Shown: positions 7,679-16,845, counted from the stretch's first letter. The stretch is 64,000 nucleotides of DNA from Halopolyspora algeriensis (GCF_003337235.1 NZ_QPJC01000009.1:62001-126000), one strand, 5' to 3'. Numbers and translations are program-made. The notes: generated by a model from the sequence alone, not told the origin.

Positions 7679-9024
7679 GGCTGCTCCTGATAGGTCTTGC
7701 CGACGGCCTCGGCGTACTGCTGGGCCTGCTCCAGTGCCGCTGCCACGCTCTTCTTGCCCGCGATCGCGGCACTGATCTGCTGGCTCACGCGCGTGCCGAG
7801 GTCCTGAAACTCGGGAATCTGCAGGAACTGTGCCCCGCTGTAGGGCACCGGCTTCACCGTCGGGTTCTCGGGATCGGCTCGACGCAGCGCCTGCAGCGTC
7901 AGGGCCGCGTAGTCCTCGCTGACCTTGCGGTACTGCGGAATCTCGTAGGTCGACATCCGGCTGCCCGGTGGCACCCGCGACCAGCCCAGCTTCCTGCCGA
8001 CCAGTTTGATGTAGTCCTTGCTGGTCACCCAGGAGATGAATTCCCAGGCGGCGTCCGGGTTGTCACTGGCCGTGGGAATGCCCAGCGACCAGGTGTAGAG
8101 CCAGTTGGAATGTTCGGTCTTGACCGTCGGAGCCGCGACGTAGCCGACCTCGTCGGCCACGCGGCTGGACTTCGGGTTCTCCACGATCGACACGGCCGAC
8201 GTCGCGTCGTACCACATCGCCGCGTTGCCCTGGGAGAACTGGGTTCCGCACTCGGCGAAGCCGGTCGTGGCCGCGCTCGGTTCGCCGTACTTGCGGACCA
8301 GGTTCACGTAGAACCCGACCGCCCGCTTGACCGCGGGGCTGTCGAGCCGGGCGTTCCAGTTCTCGTCGTACCAGCGACCGCCGAAAGTGTTGATCACGGT
8401 GTCCAGCGGCGCGAGCACCTCACCCCAGCCGGGCTTGCCGCGCAGGCAGATCCCGACGTGGTTGCCCGGTTCGTGCAGCTTCTTCGCGTACGAGGTGATC
8501 TGCTGCCACGTGGGGTGTTCGGGCATCGTGATGCCGGCTTTGCGGAACAGGTCCTTGCGGTACATCAGGAACGACGACTCGCCGTAGAACGGCATCGAAT
8601 ACATGTCGCCCCGGTACGACAGCGACTCGCGGATGCTCGGGACGAAATCGCCCACGTCGTAGCCGGGCGTGTTCGCAGCGTAGCCCGACAGGTCGCGCAG
8701 CCAGCCGTTCTCGGCCCACATCCTCGTCTCGTAGTTGCTGACCATCACCACGTCGAACTGACCGCTTTGCATCGCCGTCGACACGGTGATCTTGGCCCGC
8801 GCCTCGTTCTCCGACAGCGAGACGAACTTCAGGTCGATGCCGGGGTGCCGCTCCTCGAAGTGGGAGGCGAGTTTGATCGCGTCCTGCATCTGCGGGTTCG
8901 AGACCATCGCGATGGTCACGGTTTTGGCCGCGGAGGAACCCAGTGCGCCGGCACCGGCACATCCCGACAGCGCCAGGCAGGCCACGGCGACCAGACTTGC
9001 ATAAATCCGGAGGGATTTCCTCAT
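7675..9024 (-). CDS. Extracellular polyol/sugar-binding lipoprotein of ABC transporter
   Basis: A 449-residue solute-binding protein. It begins with a lipoprotein signal peptide (MRKSLRIYASLVAVACLALSG followed by Cys), so it is exported and lipid-anchored at that Cys. The mature part has the bilobed family 1 pattern: TVTIAMVSNPQMQDAI, then FEERHPGIDLKFV, and further on YSMPFYGESSFLMYRKDLF. Homologues bind mannitol/sorbitol (SmoE type) or other sugars; the polyol dehydrogenases in the operon favour a polyol ligand. Its stop overlaps the permease start. Confidence 0.9.
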   Translation of the reverse strand: MRKSLRIYASLVAVACLALSGCAGAGALGSSAAKTVTIAMVSNPQMQDAIKLASHFEERHPGIDLKFVSLSENEARAKITVSTAMQSGQFDVVMVSNYETRMWAENGWLRDLSGYAANTPGYDVGDFVPSIRESLSYRGDMYSMPFYGESSFLMYRKDLFRKAGITMPEHPTWQQITSYAKKLHEPGNHVGICLRGKPGWGEVLAPLDTVINTFGGRWYDENWNARLDSPAVKRAVGFYVNLVRKYGEPSAATTGFAECGTQFSQGNAAMWYDATSAVSIVENPKSSRVADEVGYVAAPTVKTEHSNWLYTWSLGIPTASDNPDAAWEFISWVTSKDYIKLVGRKLGWSRVPPGSRMSTYEIPQYRKVSEDYAALTLQALRRADPENPTVKPVPYSGAQFLQIPEFQDLGTRVSQQISAAIAGKKSVAAALEQAQQYAEAVGKTYQEQP

Positions 9025-9106
9025 AGTGCTCGGTGCTTTCGTGCGAAAAGGATGAGCTTGCGTCGAGTCGGTGCCGTTTCCGGCGGGTCCGAAAGCGTCG
9101 GGGAGT

Positions 9107-10588
9107 TCACTGCTGCTCCGCCTCCCACCTCTCGAGCGTGGCGCGGGCACCGCGTGCGTGCAGCGATTCCAGTGCCTCGCGGTAGGCCGAGGTGAAGGTC
9201 TCGTTCTCGGCCAGGTCGCCGAACAGGTCCCGGTCGGCGAGGAACGCCAGCGGCTCCTGCCGTTGCCGCCGTGCCCGGGCCATGACCTGCTCCCGGCGCC
9301 GGTCGACCACGTCGATGGAGCCGCCCGACTCGTCGACCCCCTCGGCGTAGCGGGCCCAGCTCGCCACGACGAGGGCCGAGCGGCGGACCGGCCCCCCGGC
9401 TGCGAGCTGGTCGTCGATCACCGGCACCAGCCACTTGGGAATGCGGTCCGAGCTCTCCGCGCACAGCCGGGACAGCGGATCGGCGATCTCCGGGTTGGCG
9501 AACCGTTCGATCAGCTGGTGCTTGTAGCGCTGCAGGTCCATTCCCGGGACCGGTGCCAGCGTGGGCGTTGCCTCCGCGTCCATGTAGCCCAGCAGGAACT
9601 TCACGAACAACGGGTCGGCGCACACCTCGTGCGCGTAGTGGTAACCGCTGAGACGTCCCAGGTAGCACAGCGCCTGGTGGCTTGCGTTGAGCAGGCGCAG
9701 CTTCATCAGCTCGTAGGGTTCGACCTCCTCGACGAGTTGCACGCCCACCTCCTGCAGTGGCGGCCGGCCCCCGGGGAAGCTCTCCTGCACCACCCACTGG
9801 GCGAACGGCTCGCAGACCACCGGCCAGCCGTCGTCGACCCCGAACCGCTCGGCGAGCAACGCTCGGTCGGCGTCCGTGGTCGTCGGCGTGATCCGGTCGA
9901 CCATCGAGTTGGGAAAGCTCACCTGCTGCTCGATCCAGCTCGCCAGCTCCGGGTCCCGCAGCCGGGCGAACGCGTCGAGCATGCGCTGCGCCACCTCGCC
10001 GTTGCCCTGGATGTTGTCGCAGGAGAGCACCGTGAAGGGCTCGACGCCGTCGGCGCGCCTGCGCGCGAGCGCCTCGGTGAGGTAGCCGAAAGCGGTCTCG
10101 GGCACCGCCCCGGTCTGCAGGTCGCGCTGGATGGCCGGGTCCGCGGCGTCGAAGGCGCCCGTGGCCTGGTTGAGGTGGTAGCCGCCTTCGGTGATCGTCA
10201 ACGACACGATCCTCGTCGCCGGATCGACCAGCCGCCGCAGTACGGCCTGCGGGTCGTCCGGGGCGAAGAGGTAGTCGACGACGGAGCCGACGACGCGGGG
10301 CTCCATGGATCCGTCGGCGTGCTTGAGCACCAGCGTGTACAGGCAGTCCTGAGCGCTCATCACTTCCTGCATACGGCGGTCGGACGGCAGCAGGCCCACC
10401 CCCGTGATGCCCCAGTCGAGGGCCTGGCCCCGGTTCATCAACGCGTCGAGATACATCGCCTGGTGCGCACGGTGGAAACCGCCGACCCCCAGGTGCACGA
10501 TCCCGCCGCGCACCTGCGCGCGGTCGTAGGCCGGCACGGAGACCTTCCCGTCGAGTTCGGACAGTGCCTGCGCGTTCAGCTGTGTCAT
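9107..10588 (-). CDS. Mannitol dehydrogenase family protein (polyol-specific long-chain dehydrogenase)
   Basis: About 493 residues. It has the N-terminal nucleotide-binding segment IVHLGVGGFHRAHQAMY and the catalytic motif KLRLLNASH, matching the K-x5-N-x2-H signature of polyol-specific long-chain dehydrogenases. It oxidises mannitol (or D-arabitol/sorbitol) to the ketose with NAD. I chose the ATG at 10588 (MTQLNAQAL) because GAGGA lies eight bases upstream; an in-frame ATG at 10603 is also possible. The frame stays open further upstream through a transaldolase-like remnant. It is the first intact gene of the polyol operon, facing the LacI operators. Confidence 0.88.
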   Translation of the reverse strand: MTQLNAQALSELDGKVSVPAYDRAQVRGGIVHLGVGGFHRAHQAMYLDALMNRGQALDWGITGVGLLPSDRRMQEVMSAQDCLYTLVLKHADGSMEPRVVGSVVDYLFAPDDPQAVLRRLVDPATRIVSLTITEGGYHLNQATGAFDAADPAIQRDLQTGAVPETAFGYLTEALARRRADGVEPFTVLSCDNIQGNGEVAQRMLDAFARLRDPELASWIEQQVSFPNSMVDRITPTTTDADRALLAERFGVDDGWPVVCEPFAQWVVQESFPGGRPPLQEVGVQLVEEVEPYELMKLRLLNASHQALCYLGRLSGYHYAHEVCADPLFVKFLLGYMDAEATPTLAPVPGMDLQRYKHQLIERFANPEIADPLSRLCAESSDRIPKWLVPVIDDQLAAGGPVRRSALVVASWARYAEGVDESGGSIDVVDRRREQVMARARRQRQEPLAFLADRDLFGDLAENETFTSAYREALESLHARGARATLERWEAEQQ

Positions 10589-10605
10589 CCCCTGCGTCCT
10601 CATAC

Positions 10606-10775
10606 GGTTTGCCTGCGGATCGGTGCGGACGGTCTCGACGAGCTCGTTTCCCGGGGCCGCGTACCTCTCGGTTCCTTCCTGCTCGAAGGCGGCGATGACG
10701 TCGTCGCAGTCGACCCCGGCCGCGGCGGGCCGGTCCGCCGGCGGCAGTGCCGCGCCTCACTGTGTCCCCGCTCAC
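10606..10775 (-). pseudogene. Transaldolase C-terminal remnant
   Basis: Minus-strand codons immediately ahead of the mannitol dehydrogenase read GVDCDDVIAAFEQEGTERY and then NELVETVRT. This is the pattern of the transaldolase C-terminus (x-GVDYDDVxxxLExEGVxKF...WxELxxTV). About 50 bases further upstream another frame gives GDTVRRGTA, which matches the segment that precedes it in transaldolases, so a frameshift separates the two parts. No upstream transaldolase sequence remains. The remnant suggests the operon once began with a pentose-phosphate gene. Family assignment is by eye. Confidence 0.55.
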
Positions 10776-10808
10776 CCGTCGGGTTGGCGGGAACCATACG
10801 GCTCGGTT

Positions 10809-10828
10809 AAGCGCTTACGCAAGCGCTT
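10809..10828. promoter_or_regulatory. Twin LacI-family operator palindromes
   Basis: Two copies of the perfect palindrome AAGCGCTT lie 12 bases apart (10809-10816 and 10821-10828); the first extends to TAAGCGCTTA. Palindromes with a central CG are the usual targets of LacI/GalR repressors. The pair lies between the lacI-type gene and the polyol operon, so the LacI protein encoded at 10886 probably represses one or both promoters here. Confidence 0.75.
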
Positions 10829-10885
10829 CACCACGTGCTAGGTTGCGTGATACGGAGCACTCGGAATCAGCAAAGGGGTCAGTGC

Positions 10886-11884
10886 GTGGTCACCATGGCC
10901 GATGTCGCTCGGGAGGCCGGCGTGTCAGCGGCCACGGTCTCCCACGTGCTCAACGGCACCCGCACGGTGCTCCCCGAGACGAGCAATGCGGTGCGCGAAG
11001 CGATCGAGCGGTGCGGATACATCCACAACACCCTGGCCCGCTCGCTGGCCGCCACGCGCACCTACTCGCTCGGCGTGGCCGTCCCGGCGATCACCAACTC
11101 CTACTTCGGCGAGATCCTGCAGGGCATCGTGGCCGAGGCGATCCAGCACGGCTACACCCTGCTGTTCGCCGATCCCCGAGACCATCCCGAGCACGAGTTC
11201 ACGGTTGTGTCGAACCTGCACCAGCGCCGGGTCGACGGCATCATCCTCGCCCCCTCGGCAGAGCCGGCGCGCACGATGCGCTACCTCGCCGAGCACGACG
11301 TGCCGACCGTGCTGGCCGACCGCGTGCTCGGGGAAGGCTACGACCAGGTCAGCGCCGAGAACACCGACTCCACCTCCTCGCTCGTCGATCACCTGGCCGA
11401 GCTCGGGCATCGCCGCATCGGGTTCATCGCCGGGATCGAAGGGCTGAGCACCACCGGCGAGCGGCTCGCCGGATATCGGGAAGGGCTGCGACGCAACGGC
11501 CTGCACGCCGATCCGGACCTGTATCGCGAGGGGGCCTCGGAATCCGAGGGCGCTCGGCACGCCGCGAAGGAACTGCTCACGCTGCCGCAGCCACCCAGCG
11601 CGGTCATCGCCGCCAACAACGCCATGACCATCGGAACCATGCAGGGTCTGCGCGATCTCGGATTCGCCGTGCCCGACGACGTGGCCCTGGTCGCCTTCGA
11701 CGACTTCCCCTGGGCGGGCCTGTTCGCCCCGCGGCTGACGGTGATCGCCCAACCCAGCGGAGAGATCGGCGCCGAAGCCGTGCGCCTGCTGCTCAACCGC
11801 CTCGACGAACCACACCGCATGCCCGTCGAGCGGCGTCTGCAATCCCGGTTCGTGCACCGCGACTCGTGCGGCTGCCACCGCTGA
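10886..11884 (+). CDS. LacI-family transcriptional regulator of polyol operon
   Basis: A 332-residue repressor. The N-terminal HTH and hinge read TMADVAREAGVSAATVSHVL with NGTRTVLPET after it. A periplasmic-binding-protein-like effector domain follows (SLGVAVPAITNSYFGEILQG; later VALVAFDDFPWAGLFAPRLT). It should bind the twin AAGCGCTT sites just upstream and release them when a polyol or its ketose is present. The GTG at 10886 has AAAGGGG seven bases upstream; ATG 10895 is the alternative. The kinase gene follows after 49 bases on the same strand. Confidence 0.9.
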   Translation: MVTMADVAREAGVSAATVSHVLNGTRTVLPETSNAVREAIERCGYIHNTLARSLAATRTYSLGVAVPAITNSYFGEILQGIVAEAIQHGYTLLFADPRDHPEHEFTVVSNLHQRRVDGIILAPSAEPARTMRYLAEHDVPTVLADRVLGEGYDQVSAENTDSTSSLVDHLAELGHRRIGFIAGIEGLSTTGERLAGYREGLRRNGLHADPDLYREGASESEGARHAAKELLTLPQPPSAVIAANNAMTIGTMQGLRDLGFAVPDDVALVAFDDFPWAGLFAPRLTVIAQPSGEIGAEAVRLLLNRLDEPHRMPVERRLQSRFVHRDSCGCHR

Positions 11885-11933
11885 GCAAAACGACCCACGC
11901 GGGGGCGCCGGTCCTCGTGGAAAGGAGTCCGAG

Positions 11934-12932
11934 ATGATCGTCGTCGGAGGCGAGGCGCTGGTCGACCTCGTGCCGCAGGAGTCCGGGACCCATCCGGCCC
12001 TCGCTGCGCTGACTCCCCGGCTGGGAGGCGGTCCCTACAACGTCGCCATCGCGCTGGCGCGTCTCGACTCGGAGGTCTCCTTCCTCTCCCGGGTCTCACA
12101 GGACCCCTTCGGGGAGGCTCTGCTGGAGCGCATGGTCTCCGCCGGTGTCGATTCCTCGCTGGTGCAGCGCGGTCCGGAACCGACCACGCTCGCCGTGGTC
12201 GCACCGGGACCCGGCGGCTCGGCGTGCTACACCTTCCACGTCGAAGGCACCGCGGACCGACTGGTCACCGACCCCGGGCCGCTACCACCGCAGACCCGCG
12301 CCCTGTCACTGGGAACGCTGTCCCTGGTGCTCGAACCCGGCGCGGGCACCTACGAAAGGGTGCTGCACCGCGAAAGCGAGCGAGGCGTGTTCGTCGCCCT
12401 GGATCCGAACGTGCGCAGCGCGCTGATCGCGGACCCCGTGGCCTACCGGCAGCGGTTCGAACGGTGGCTGCCGCACGTGGACCTGCTCAAACTCTCCACC
12501 GAGGACGCCTGCTGGCTCGACGGTGACCACCAGGACGACCCGCTGCCCGCAGCGCGCCGGTGGGCGACGACGGGACCGGCGGCAGTGGTGCTCACCTCCG
12601 GCGAGGACGGCATGTCGGTCATCACCCGCCGTGGCATGCAGGTCGACGTCCCAGGTGAACACTCGACGGTCGTGGACACCATCGGCGCCGGCGACACGGT
12701 ACAAGCCGCCCTGCTCCACTGGCTGGAACGCAACGGCGCCCTGAGCGCCGCTGCCGTCGACGGCCTCTCCGAACACCAGTGGAAAGCGGCGCTGGATTTC
12801 GCCGCGCGGGCTGCGGCGGTGACCTGCTCACGGGCAGGGGCCGAACCCCCGAGGAGCACCGAAATCGGCCTTACCGAACTTACCGAGACCCGTGTCGCCT
12901 ACCCGTGCGGAACCGGAACATCGGCTTCGTGA
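11934..12932 (+). CDS. PfkB-family carbohydrate kinase (probable fructokinase)
   Basis: A 332-residue ribokinase-type kinase. The N-terminal Gly-rich motif is LGGGPYNVAIALARL and the C-terminal anion-hole and base motif is DTIGAGDTVQAAL, where the Asp is the catalytic base. A strong AAAGGAG precedes the ATG. In this context it would phosphorylate the fructose produced by mannitol/sorbitol dehydrogenases, feeding glycolysis. The exact sugar cannot be read from sequence. It is downstream of the LacI gene and probably co-transcribed. Confidence 0.87.
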   Translation: MIVVGGEALVDLVPQESGTHPALAALTPRLGGGPYNVAIALARLDSEVSFLSRVSQDPFGEALLERMVSAGVDSSLVQRGPEPTTLAVVAPGPGGSACYTFHVEGTADRLVTDPGPLPPQTRALSLGTLSLVLEPGAGTYERVLHRESERGVFVALDPNVRSALIADPVAYRQRFERWLPHVDLLKLSTEDACWLDGDHQDDPLPAARRWATTGPAAVVLTSGEDGMSVITRRGMQVDVPGEHSTVVDTIGAGDTVQAALLHWLERNGALSAAAVDGLSEHQWKAALDFAARAAAVTCSRAGAEPPRSTEIGLTELTETRVAYPCGTGTSAS

Positions 12933-12933
12933 A

Positions 12934-12967
12934 CCGGGCTCCCGGGTGGGCCGATCTGGGAGCCCGG
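12934..12967. terminator. Bidirectional hairpin between kinase and MFS gene
   Basis: CCGGGCTCCC pairs perfectly with GGGAGCCCGG over a 14-base loop, starting two bases after the kinase stop codon. The MFS gene on the other strand ends six bases beyond it. There is no T-run, as is common in high-GC genomes. Confidence 0.7.
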
Positions 12968-12973
12968 TGCTCG

Positions 12974-14215
12974 TCACACCCGGCCGGACGCCGGAGTCCG
13001 AGAGGCACTCTCCGCGGCATTCTCGGTACCCACCTGCCGCGAGACCCACGGTGCCGCGGCCATGGCCAGCAGCCCGAGCAACGCGGCGCCCGCGAAGAAG
13101 TAGAAGCCCCACGGGTAGGCCACACCGGTGCTGACCAGCATCCCGGTGACGAGCGGTCCGGCGATGGCACCGAACCGCCCGACAGCGGAGGTGATGCCCA
13201 GCGCCGAGCCGCGGATCCGTTCCGGGTAGGACTGGGCGATGTAGGCGTAGACGAGCACCTGCGCGGAGAAGACGAAGACACCGGCCAGGAAGATGACCGC
13301 GTTGAGCAGCAGGCTCGTCTGGATGCGGATGCTCAGTGCCGCCAGCAGAACCGCACCGGCACCGAACCAGATCAGGATGGTGCGCGAAATCCCCCGCGTG
13401 TCACCCACGTGACCGGCCAGGAACATCCCGAGGATGCCACCGGCGTTGAGCACGAACAGCAGCGTGATCGAGGTCGACACGTTGTAGCCGGCCGTCTCCA
13501 TCAGGCTCGGCAGCCAGGTGTTGAGCCCGTAGACCAGCAGCAGACCCATGAACGTGCCCACCCAGACCGCCAGGGTGGTCCGCAGGAACCGCGGTCGCAG
13601 CAGATCCAGCACGGTGACCTTCTCGGCCTTCTCGGCCGGCGCATGCACCGATGCGGTCTCCGGCAGCTTCTGCCACATGACCCCCGCGAGAATCAGCCCG
13701 GCCGCGCCGCCGGCGACGAACAGCACCTGCCAGGCGTCGCGCGCCGCCAGGGCCATCAAGGACGCTGCCACGGCCCCGCAGTGGTAGCCGGTCATGGTGG
13801 TGGTGTTCGCCCGCGCGCGACGCTCGGCCGGCAGGTACTCGGACATCGCGGCCAGCGCGGTCGGCATGCAGGCACCGAGACCGATTCCGGCCAGCAGCCG
13901 CAGCGCCGCGAAGACCTCGACGTTCGGCGACAGCGGAATCAGCAGGGTGAACAGCGAGAAGCTCGCCACGGACGCGATCAGCACCTTGCGGCGCCCGACC
14001 AGGTCGGCCAGCGGGGTCACGAAGGCCGCACCGATCATCACACCGACGAGCGAGATCGTGGCGACCATCGTGAACTCCGCCGCACTGAACTGCAGGCCCA
14101 CCGGATCCTGGAGTGCCAGGCCGACCGCGCCGAGCGCGACCAGATCGAAGCCCTCCAGCATGACCGTCAACCAGCACAGGGCTGCCGGCCAGGAAAGGCG
14201 TGACTTGGATGTCAT
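12974..14215 (-). CDS. MFS transporter, aromatic acid:H+ symporter (AAHS) type
   Basis: A 413-residue, 12-helix MFS protein. The first helix contains LTVMLEGFDLVALGAVG, where the 'GFD' triad is diagnostic of the aromatic-acid symporters (BenK/PcaK). The loop 2-3 motif PLADLVGRRKVLI is present, and the repeat appears in the second half as GHVGDTRGISR. It probably imports benzoylformate, mandelate or benzoate with protons, given the benzoylformate decarboxylase gene 55 bases upstream in the same operon. GGGAG precedes the ATG. Confidence 0.85.
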   Translation of the reverse strand: MTSKSRLSWPAALCWLTVMLEGFDLVALGAVGLALQDPVGLQFSAAEFTMVATISLVGVMIGAAFVTPLADLVGRRKVLIASVASFSLFTLLIPLSPNVEVFAALRLLAGIGLGACMPTALAAMSEYLPAERRARANTTTMTGYHCGAVAASLMALAARDAWQVLFVAGGAAGLILAGVMWQKLPETASVHAPAEKAEKVTVLDLLRPRFLRTTLAVWVGTFMGLLLVYGLNTWLPSLMETAGYNVSTSITLLFVLNAGGILGMFLAGHVGDTRGISRTILIWFGAGAVLLAALSIRIQTSLLLNAVIFLAGVFVFSAQVLVYAYIAQSYPERIRGSALGITSAVGRFGAIAGPLVTGMLVSTGVAYPWGFYFFAGAALLGLLAMAAAPWVSRQVGTENAAESASRTPASGRV

Positions 14216-14270
14216 GGAGTCTCCCGGGGAATCGATGAAGGAGATCAGCAGGGACAGCAGGCTCGCCCGA

Positions 14271-15848
14271 TCAGGCGGGGGTGGTGGTCACGGTGTCGAC
14301 CTGGACCAGGCGTGGTCCGGTGGGCGGCTCGGCCAGCACAGCCCGCAACTGCTCCAGATCACGGACGTGGGTCGCGGAGACACCGTATCCCTCGGCGATA
14401 CGGGTGAAATCCAGGCCGGGGATCGTCGTCCCCGGAGCATCGGGGGCATCGAGCAGGTCGGCGAACCACTCCAGCGCGCCATAGCTGCCGTTGCGCAACA
14501 GCACGTAGGTCACCGGCAGGCCCAGCTGTGCAGCGGTCCACAGGCCGGAGATGCCGTAGTTGGCCGAGCCGTCTCCGATCACGCCCACCACGGGCCGATC
14601 CGGCCGACCCAGTGCCACCCCCACGGCAGCGGGGATGCCGAAACCCAAACCCCCGGAGGCCGGGAAGAAGTAGGAGCCCCCTCGCCGCAGATCCATCTGG
14701 CGCCACCACGACCCGTTGGTCGACGTCGACTCGACGACGTAGCCGGTCTCGGCCGGCTGCGTGTCGCGCAGTGCCGCGAAGACCTGTTCGGGGTGCAGCG
14801 CGGTGCCCGTGCCCTCGGCCGGTGCGGCCGGCACGGTGTACGTGGAGGTCTCGGTGGGGCTGTCCGCAAGCGCCTTGAGCAGCTCACCGATCACCGCGCC
14901 CGGTTCGGTCACCAGGGCCTCACCGAACGGGGCGCGTGCCGCGGCCTCGGCGTCGTCGGTGATCTGGAGCAGTCGCGTGCCCTCCCGCAGGTACTCGCCG
15001 GGCAGGTACTCGTGGTACCGGAACACCGGTGCCCCCAGCACCAGCACCAGGTCGTGGCCGGCCAGCGCGTCGGCGAGCGGGGCGATGCCTGCGGGCAACA
15101 CACCCCGAAACAGCGGATGCCGGTTCGGGAAGGGCAGCCGGAACAGTGACGGCGCCGCCCAGGTCGGGGCGCCCAGCCGCTCGGCGAGTGCGGTGGCCTC
15201 GTCGAAGAGCCCGTCGGTGTCGATGTCCCCTCCGAGGACCAACGCCGGCCGCTTCGCCGACCGCACCTCGCCGACGAGCCGCGCGATCTGCGACGGCCCG
15301 GGGTGTGCCGCTCGTTCGACGGAGCGGGCGAGCACCGCCTGCGCGTTGGGGTCCGCCTCGACGTCCCAGTCGTCGTAGGGGACGGACAAATAGGTCGGTC
15401 GCCGCCGCAGCTTCGCCTCGACGATCGCCTGCGTCAGGGAGCGCGGCACATCGCCGGCGCAACTGGGTTCGCCCGCCCAGCCGACCAGGGGCTTGGCGAG
15501 TTGGGTGGCCTCCACGTTGGCCAGCATCGACTCCGGCCCGATCGCGGGGCGCACCTGCTGTCCTGCGGTGACGACCAGCGGGGTCCGCGAGTAGACCGCG
15601 TTGGTCAACGCCCCCATGGCGTTGCCCGAGCCCGAGGCGGCGTGCAGGTTGACCATCACGGGTTGGCCGGTGACCTGGGCGTATCCGTCGGCCATCCCCA
15701 CGACGGCGCCCTCGTGCAGCCCGAGGACGTAGCGGAAGGACTCGGGCATACCGGTGAGGAAGGGCAGCTCGTTGGAACCGGGGTTGCCGAAGATCGTCGT
15801 GATCCCGTGCCGACGCATGACCTCGTGCGCGACGTCGCGAACCAGCAT
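14271..15848 (-). CDS. mdlC: Benzoylformate decarboxylase (thiamine diphosphate enzyme)
   Basis: A 525-residue ThDP enzyme converting benzoylformate to benzaldehyde and CO2 in mandelate catabolism. The key residues of the Pseudomonas enzyme are recognisable: Ser25 in NPGSNELPFL, Glu46 in LHEGAVVGMADGYA, His69 in NLHAASGSGNAMG and His279 in VFRYHEYLPGEYL. The ThDP/Mg motif GDGSANYGISGLW is near residue 425. AGGAGG precedes the ATG at 15848. No mandelate dehydrogenase or benzaldehyde dehydrogenase gene adjoins it, so benzoylformate may be the imported substrate. Confidence 0.88.
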   Translation of the reverse strand: MLVRDVAHEVMRRHGITTIFGNPGSNELPFLTGMPESFRYVLGLHEGAVVGMADGYAQVTGQPVMVNLHAASGSGNAMGALTNAVYSRTPLVVTAGQQVRPAIGPESMLANVEATQLAKPLVGWAGEPSCAGDVPRSLTQAIVEAKLRRRPTYLSVPYDDWDVEADPNAQAVLARSVERAAHPGPSQIARLVGEVRSAKRPALVLGGDIDTDGLFDEATALAERLGAPTWAAPSLFRLPFPNRHPLFRGVLPAGIAPLADALAGHDLVLVLGAPVFRYHEYLPGEYLREGTRLLQITDDAEAAARAPFGEALVTEPGAVIGELLKALADSPTETSTYTVPAAPAEGTGTALHPEQVFAALRDTQPAETGYVVESTSTNGSWWRQMDLRRGGSYFFPASGGLGFGIPAAVGVALGRPDRPVVGVIGDGSANYGISGLWTAAQLGLPVTYVLLRNGSYGALEWFADLLDAPDAPGTTIPGLDFTRIAEGYGVSATHVRDLEQLRAVLAEPPTGPRLVQVDTVTTTPA

Positions 15849-15945
15849 TGCAGCCTCCTGGCGTCTGTGGCTTGCCCCACCGTAGGGACCAGGAGTACTA
15901 CTAATCCAATAGATAGTTCTCTCCCGGAATATTGATCTGCTCGAT

Positions 15946-16845
15946 ATGACTGATTTCGACCTCAACCTGATCCGGATCTTCGTGCTGCTCTACGAGACCC
16001 GCAGCGTCACCGCGACCGCCGAGGCCGTGCACGTGAGTCAACCGACCGTGAGCTACAGCCTCGGCAAGCTGCGTCGGCACTTCGACGACGAGCTGTTTCG
16101 CCGCAGCAGGCACGGGCTCGTGCCCACCGCGGTGGCCGACCGGCTGTACGAGCCGCTGCAGCAGTCGCTGGCCGGAATCCAGCACGCGATCGCCCCCACC
16201 CGCGCCTTCGACCCCGGCACCTCGCAGGCACGCTTCACGATCGGCCTGTCCGACCTGGGCGAGGCGTCCCTGCTGCCCCGGCTGCTCGGTCCGCTGCAAC
16301 AGCAGGCACCCGGGGTCTCGCTGATGGTGCGCTCGCTGGACACGAGCGACTCCCCTCGTCAGCTGAGCCGAGGCGAGGTGGACGCGTTCATCGCGACGCC
16401 GATCCTGTCCTCACCGCAGATCCGACGGATCCCCCTGTTCTCCGAGGGTTACTTCGCCATGGTCGCGAGCAACCATCCGCGCCTGCGTGGCGAGTCGGTC
16501 AGCGCCGCGCAACTGCGCACCGAGCGACACATCCTCGTCGACGGTCCCTCCGGCCACGTCGGCCCCAAACTCGCCCTGGAAACTCTGGAACTGCTCGACC
16601 ACGTAGCGCTGCAGGTCGCCAAGTTCTCCGTGCTGCCCTACCTGGTGCAACGCTCCGAGATGGTGGCCATCGTGCCCGCATACGCCGGTCACGCCTACGC
16701 CGCCAGCCACCCGGTGCGCCTGCTGCAGCTGCCGATCAGCCTGGAACCGCTGGAGATCGCCCTGTACGCGCTGCCCGAACGTTTCCGCGGTCCCGCCCAG
16801 CGCTGGCTGGTCGACTTCCTGCACCGGACCCTCGCCGAACAGTGA
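15946..16845 (+). CDS. LysR-family regulator of the benzoylformate locus
   Basis: A 299-residue LysR regulator. Its winged HTH spans about residues 4-62 (LNLIRIFVLLYETRSVTATA, VSQPTVSYSLGKLRRHFDDE). An effector-binding domain begins near TSQARFTIGLSDLGEASLL, the layout of NahR/LinR-type regulators of aromatic degradation. It is divergent from the decarboxylase/transporter operon with only 97 bases between start codons, so it very likely controls that operon and itself. The intergenic DNA is AT-rich with T-N11-A-like pairs, but I cannot define one operator. Confidence 0.88.
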   Translation: MTDFDLNLIRIFVLLYETRSVTATAEAVHVSQPTVSYSLGKLRRHFDDELFRRSRHGLVPTAVADRLYEPLQQSLAGIQHAIAPTRAFDPGTSQARFTIGLSDLGEASLLPRLLGPLQQQAPGVSLMVRSLDTSDSPRQLSRGEVDAFIATPILSSPQIRRIPLFSEGYFAMVASNHPRLRGESVSAAQLRTERHILVDGPSGHVGPKLALETLELLDHVALQVAKFSVLPYLVQRSEMVAIVPAYAGHAYAASHPVRLLQLPISLEPLEIALYALPERFRGPAQRWLVDFLHRTLAEQ

